Shown: one piece after another, positions 61,286-64,000 of the stretch
How the letters are laid out: every line of letters starts with the position of its first letter
Position numbering within the stretch: the first letter of the stretch is position 1
Assembly: GCF_900636545.1 (NCBI RefSeq)
Contig: NZ_LR134290.1
Location: 3,534,001 to 3,598,000 of the forward strand
Direction: 5' to 3'
DNA: 64,000 nt
DNA from: Pseudomonas mendocina
GTDB lineage: Bacteria; Pseudomonadota; Gammaproteobacteria; Pseudomonadales; Pseudomonadaceae
Notes under the pieces: model-generated
Seen by the model: only the letters and a program-made list of their open reading frames with translations
Databases searched by the model: none
What the model was told of the DNA's origin: nothing
Made by a program: the position numbers and the translations under genes

Positions 61286-62053
61286 TCAGAACGCGAGCAC
61301 CTCACCATCCTCTGGAATCAGCAGCTTGACCTGTGCGCTGGCAGCGGCTTCGGCCAGCGCCATGCGGCTGACCGGACAGTGACTGATGGCTTCCAGATGA
61401 TTGGCCACCACCGCCGCACCGCTCAACCGGGTGAACTCGATCACCTCGTCGATCCCCATGATGATGTCGCCGCCCAGGTCGAAGCGCGCACCACCTGCCG
61501 GCACCACACTGACCGCCGGCCGGTGCTCGCGGACGCAGGCGCGCACCTCGTCCGTGAGCAGGGTATCGCCGGCCAAGTACAGGCTCGGCTCACCCGGTAT
61601 CTCGATCAGAAACCCGACACCGTGCTCCATCAGACGCCCGACCACTCCCCGACCATGAATGCAGCGGACGGTACGGATGTGTCCGCCAAGAAAGGGACCG
61701 GGGAGATTATGTTCCGGCAATAATGGCTGGACATTCAGGCCACGCTGGCGCAGATGATTGGCATCGTGCGGGGCGCAGATCACCGGGATCTGCCGCTCGC
61801 GCAGCCACTGGGTGCCGGCGCGATCCAGGTGATCGAAATGACCTTTCTGGCAATGGGTGATCAGGCAGTGAGTGACCGACTCCAGCGCGGCGCGAGCACC
61901 GACTGGCAACTCGACTAGTGGATTGCGCTGGCGAGCGCCGAACAATCGCAGCGGTGGTAACGCGCCCTGCCGGGACAGCATGGGGTCGACCAGAACGCGG
62001 TGCTGGCCGAATTCGACGATGATTGTGGCGTTGCGCAGCTGCTGAATCTTCAT
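61286..62053 (-). CDS. metallo-beta-lactamase-fold hydrolase
   Basis: 255 residues; GAGGG nine bases before ATG 62053. Metal site HCLITHCQKGHFDHLDRAG, where the usual HxHxDH is spaced as H-(4)-HFDH, then a His at ANHLEA and Asp in LAGDTLL. Related to the UPF0173/UlaG-like group of cyclic or ester hydrolases. Divergent from a GlxA-type regulator, its likely controller. Confidence 0.85.
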   Translation of the reverse strand: MKIQQLRNATIIVEFGQHRVLVDPMLSRQGALPPLRLFGARQRNPLVELPVGARAALESVTHCLITHCQKGHFDHLDRAGTQWLRERQIPVICAPHDANHLRQRGLNVQPLLPEHNLPGPFLGGHIRTVRCIHGRGVVGRLMEHGVGFLIEIPGEPSLYLAGDTLLTDEVRACVREHRPAVSVVPAGGARFDLGGDIIMGIDEVIEFTRLSGAAVVANHLEAISHCPVSRMALAEAAASAQVKLLIPEDGEVLAF

Positions 62054-62149
62054 GAAAAGCCCTCGAGTTCTGAGAGCTCCATGCTGCCTATCCGCACCAT
62101 GAACAATAATGGCAGTATTGGACACCTTCGATTCATTTTAGGCCACTCC

Positions 62150-63106
62150 ATGCGCATTGGTTTGCTGCTGTTTCCCGAGTGCATGCCCGCCGGGCTACTG
62201 GCTTTCGCCGATTTGCTGCATGCCGCCAATCGCCGGAGCGCATCAGCACTGTTCGAGATTCGCTATGTCGCCGAGCAGGCCGGACCGGTGCAATGCGCCC
62301 ATGGACTCGTGCTGCAAGCGCACTCCAACCTCGACCCACGCGCGCTGGATGCCTTGCTGATCCCTGGTTTCTGGGCGGAGTCGGCAGAGCAGGTCGATAC
62401 GCTGCTAACGCGCAATGCCACGCTGATTAAGGCGCTTTCGGCCGCCGGCAAGCGCATTCAACTATGGAGTTACTGCACGGGAGTCGGCCTGCTCGCGGCC
62501 AGCGGCCGGCTCAACGATCAGGCAGCGACGGTGACCTGGTGGCTGGCAGACGTGATGCAGGAGCGCTTCCCACGAGTTTGCTGGCAAAGCGAGAGCAGCT
62601 GCGTGTTCACCCAACGTGTGGCCACCGCCTCCGGGGTGAGCGGTTACCTGCCCATCGCCCAAGGCGTGATCGAGCGTCGTGTTAGCGAGGACGTCTTCAA
62701 GGACCTCAGCCAGTTGATGGTGCTACCCCGCCCTGCCGTGCCCCATAGTGCATTTCAAGGCGCCAGCTTGATGCAGCAACCGACGGGGCTGTTGCGGCGC
62801 CTGCATAGGTTGATCGAGCAGACGCCTGCCGAACAGCTGACCGTGCAGGCACTGGCCGACAGGCTGGCAATGTCCGGGCGCACTCTGGCGCGCAAGGTAC
62901 GGGCGGAAACAGGCGAGGCCGTAGCGAGCTACGCCAGGCGCATCAAGCTCTATCAACTCAGTGAACGACTGGCCATGACCTCGACGCCACTCAGTACCCT
63001 GAGCGCCGACCTGGGTTTCAGTAGCCCGGCCAATCTGCGGCGCATGTTCAAGGCACTGACCGGGCTGACACCTGCGCAATATCGCCAGCAGTATGGGCGT
63101 CAGTAA
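62150..63106 (+). CDS. GlxA family regulator (DJ-1/PfpI-AraC)
   Basis: 318 residues from ATG 62150. DJ-1-like N terminus (GLLLFPECMPAGLLAFADLL, IQLWSYCTGVGLLAASGRL with the elbow Cys) and AraC HTH (VQALADRLAMSGRTLARKVR, STLSADLGFSSPANLRRMFK). Divergent from the MBL hydrolase. Longer in-frame starts exist at 62099 and 62000 but would run into the divergent gene. Confidence 0.88.
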   Translation: MRIGLLLFPECMPAGLLAFADLLHAANRRSASALFEIRYVAEQAGPVQCAHGLVLQAHSNLDPRALDALLIPGFWAESAEQVDTLLTRNATLIKALSAAGKRIQLWSYCTGVGLLAASGRLNDQAATVTWWLADVMQERFPRVCWQSESSCVFTQRVATASGVSGYLPIAQGVIERRVSEDVFKDLSQLMVLPRPAVPHSAFQGASLMQQPTGLLRRLHRLIEQTPAEQLTVQALADRLAMSGRTLARKVRAETGEAVASYARRIKLYQLSERLAMTSTPLSTLSADLGFSSPANLRRMFKALTGLTPAQYRQQYGRQ

Positions 63107-63325
63107 CTCAGGCTGACCGGAAACAGTGTTTTCGGTGCCTGATCACAGCAAAATATTTCAAGACAATTCAAAACGTCCCCCACAGGAAACGACAAAACAA
63201 AAATTGCATTGTTCGTTGCACAAGAGGAACAGTTCTTTGCCAAATCTCCGGTTTAATGCGCTTGCTAACGAGGCGTATAAACGAACTGCGACATTTAGCC
63301 GCATCCGTATTACGAGGAGACAAGC
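63107..63325 (+). promoter_or_regulatory. AT-rich upstream region of small-protein gene
   Basis: This stretch is markedly more AT-rich than the rest of the window (runs such as AAAATATTT and ACAAAACAAAAATTG). It holds TTGCTA and TATAAA boxes at poor spacing and no coding character on either strand. Likely promoter/leader of the 57-residue gene, possibly recently acquired DNA. Confidence 0.4.
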
Positions 63326-63499
63326 ATGAACGTGATCGTGCATGAACGTGACAACGAACATCTTTCCCGTGAAGCCCGTGCCATGGGGATAGTGGCCTGG
63401 GATGTAATTCAGAATGGAGAGCTAGTGGGTATCTTCCCGTCGCAGGACGAAGCCGATGCCTACCGCAAAGCGCTGGAAGACGCGCAACCGCAAGGATAA
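63326..63499 (+). CDS. 57-residue small protein
   Basis: ATG 63326 has a strong GAGGAG seven bases upstream. The product begins MNVIVHERDNEHLSREARAM and continues VAWDVIQNGELVGIFPSQDE, with helix ADAYRKALEDAQ at the end; it reads like a compact beta-beta-alpha fold. No signal or membrane segment. Too short for standard length cut-offs. Function unknown. Followed by an 18-bp perfect hairpin. Confidence 0.7.
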   Translation: MNVIVHERDNEHLSREARAMGIVAWDVIQNGELVGIFPSQDEADAYRKALEDAQPQG

Positions 63500-63798
63500 G
63501 CAGAGGCTGTTGCCGTTTCGAACGAAACGGCAACAGCCTCACGGCGGCGTTTGCAGCGCCCAGCAACACGTCCAGCCAGCGATATCGCCAGCACGCCAAC
63601 TTCCCCCGCAAAAGCACAAAGCCTCCGCCAGAGCCCGACGTCGCCTGGACTGCCCATCGGCACCTCACATCCCTGCAACAGTTGCAACGTCAAATAGCCC
63701 GGTTCGATTTCCAGGTGGCCATGCGCCCCGAGGGCGATGCGCGAATCACTGGATTCGACATCAGGCCAGGTGTAACGGGTGTAGAGTTGAGTGCTCAT
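63460..63798 (-). CDS. hypothetical protein with doubtful C terminus
   Basis: 112 residues; GAGGAC with GGGAAATG before the start at 63798, 12 bases behind the ferredoxin gene, so the start and operon are credible. N-terminal part STQLYTRYTWPDVESSDSRI and LEIEPGYLTLQLLQGCEVPM has no recognised family. The last 25 residues are encoded by an 18-bp hairpin and by antisense of the small protein gene, which suggests a lost stop codon, truncation or frameshift. Confidence 0.55.
   Translation of the reverse strand: MSTQLYTRYTWPDVESSDSRIALGAHGHLEIEPGYLTLQLLQGCEVPMGSPGDVGLWRRLCAFAGEVGVLAISLAGRVAGRCKRRREAVAVSFETATASAYPCGCASSSALR
63503..63540. terminator. 18-bp perfect hairpin
   Basis: GAGGCTGTTGCCGTTTCG and its exact complement separated by AA. 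It begins three bases behind the small protein stop. No U tract, but the stability makes it a good transcript end for either strand. Confidence 0.6.
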
Positions 63799-63810
63799 TT
63801 CCCAGTCCTC

Positions 63811-64000
63811 TTACAGATCAAGCACCAGCGGTTGCACACCATCCTCACCCTGTGCCGGCACCACGCAGCAGATCAACACACCGCCGTCCTGCGGCAATTC
63901 GGCCGGAGGGTTCGGATAATGCACCTGACCACTGAGCAGACGCGTCTTGCAGGTGCCGCAGGAACCACCCCGACAACTGAACTCGGGCGTAAGACCGCGA
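63811..64000 (-). CDS. 2Fe-2S ferredoxin domain protein, 5' end outside window
   Basis: The last 63 residues are visible. CRGGSCGTCK gives three cluster cysteines in plant-type spacing and LICCVVP the fourth, after TRLLSGQVHYPNPPAELPQD. This is the C-terminal ferredoxin module of either a ferredoxin or, more likely, an oxygenase-reductase or MOSC-type fusion whose rest lies beyond the window. First gene of an operon with the downstream short gene. Confidence 0.88.
   Translation of the reverse strand, partial: RGLTPEFSCRGGSCGTCKTRLLSGQVHYPNPPAELPQDGGVLICCVVPAQGEDGVQPLVLDL

Noticed and set aside
43000..63000. genomic island or prophage
   Set aside because: No integrase, transposase, phage gene, att repeat or tRNA boundary found in this stretch; patchy gene content alone is not enough.

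Overview
The window is a high-GC Gram-negative chromosome segment, best explained as Pseudomonas sensu lato (the mendocina/oleovorans-like part of the genus is my guess from gene content, not a computed assignment). Supporting marks are soluble PAS chemoreceptors of the BdlA type, a MHYT-GGDEF-EAL protein of the MucR/NbdA type, RlhA, a CvfB-type S1 protein, ecotin, a one-domain parvulin and a REPIN-type inverted repeat pair. I found no rRNA, CRISPR array, insertion sequence or prophage; one tRNA (Thr, CGT) is present.

Layout. 0-7 kb: end of a PAS chemoreceptor, a Tat-exported SMP-30/gluconolactonase-like protein, a secreted protein made of eleven 13-residue repeats, a small cupin, a DUF2798/LysR divergent pair, ecotin, an HDOD protein and a YecA/SEC-C protein. 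7-12 kb: a 2-isopropylmalate synthase preceded by a likely Leu-rich leader peptide and mutually exclusive hairpins, a divergent AraC regulator, and rlhA. 12-30 kb: housekeeping and signalling genes (two chemoreceptors, three diguanylate cyclases, mdaB with a divergent YgiN-like monooxygenase, a lipoprotein pair, ppiC, EamA and TauE exporters, a YebC-like regulator, Nudix, GNAT, tRNA-Thr, CvfB). 30-43 kb: PQQ-type sugar dehydrogenase, periplasmic binding protein, quinone oxidoreductase, spinster-type MFS, MHYT-GGDEF-EAL protein, a coupled hydroxypyruvate isomerase / hydroxyacid dehydrogenase pair, and a tightly overlapping four-gene PhnD/PhnC/PhnE-like ABC importer.

43-63 kb is an accessory-looking patchwork of local regulator + oxidoreductase modules: ArsR with a quinone oxidoreductase and an ABM monooxygenase, AraC/SDR, LysR/SDR-SDR, HxlR with a DUF1329 operon, GlxA-type AraC with SDR-SDR-MFS, and GlxA-type AraC with a metallo-beta-lactamase-fold hydrolase. 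Several have clear palindromes in the divergent intergenic space. The same stretch holds decayed genes: a MerR regulator with an internal deletion, an Old Yellow Enzyme remnant still carrying a textbook MerR-type promoter, and the last strand of a lost outer-membrane beta-barrel. The window ends in a 57-residue small protein, a poorly understood short gene containing an 18-bp perfect hairpin, and the 2Fe-2S end of a ferredoxin-type protein.

No clearly new multi-gene system is evident. The strongest candidates for something undescribed are the putative leuA attenuator, the 13-residue repeat protein, the leaderless ArsR module with three identical-type operators and a duplicated gene tail, and the co-decay of a MerR regulator and a MerR-type target.
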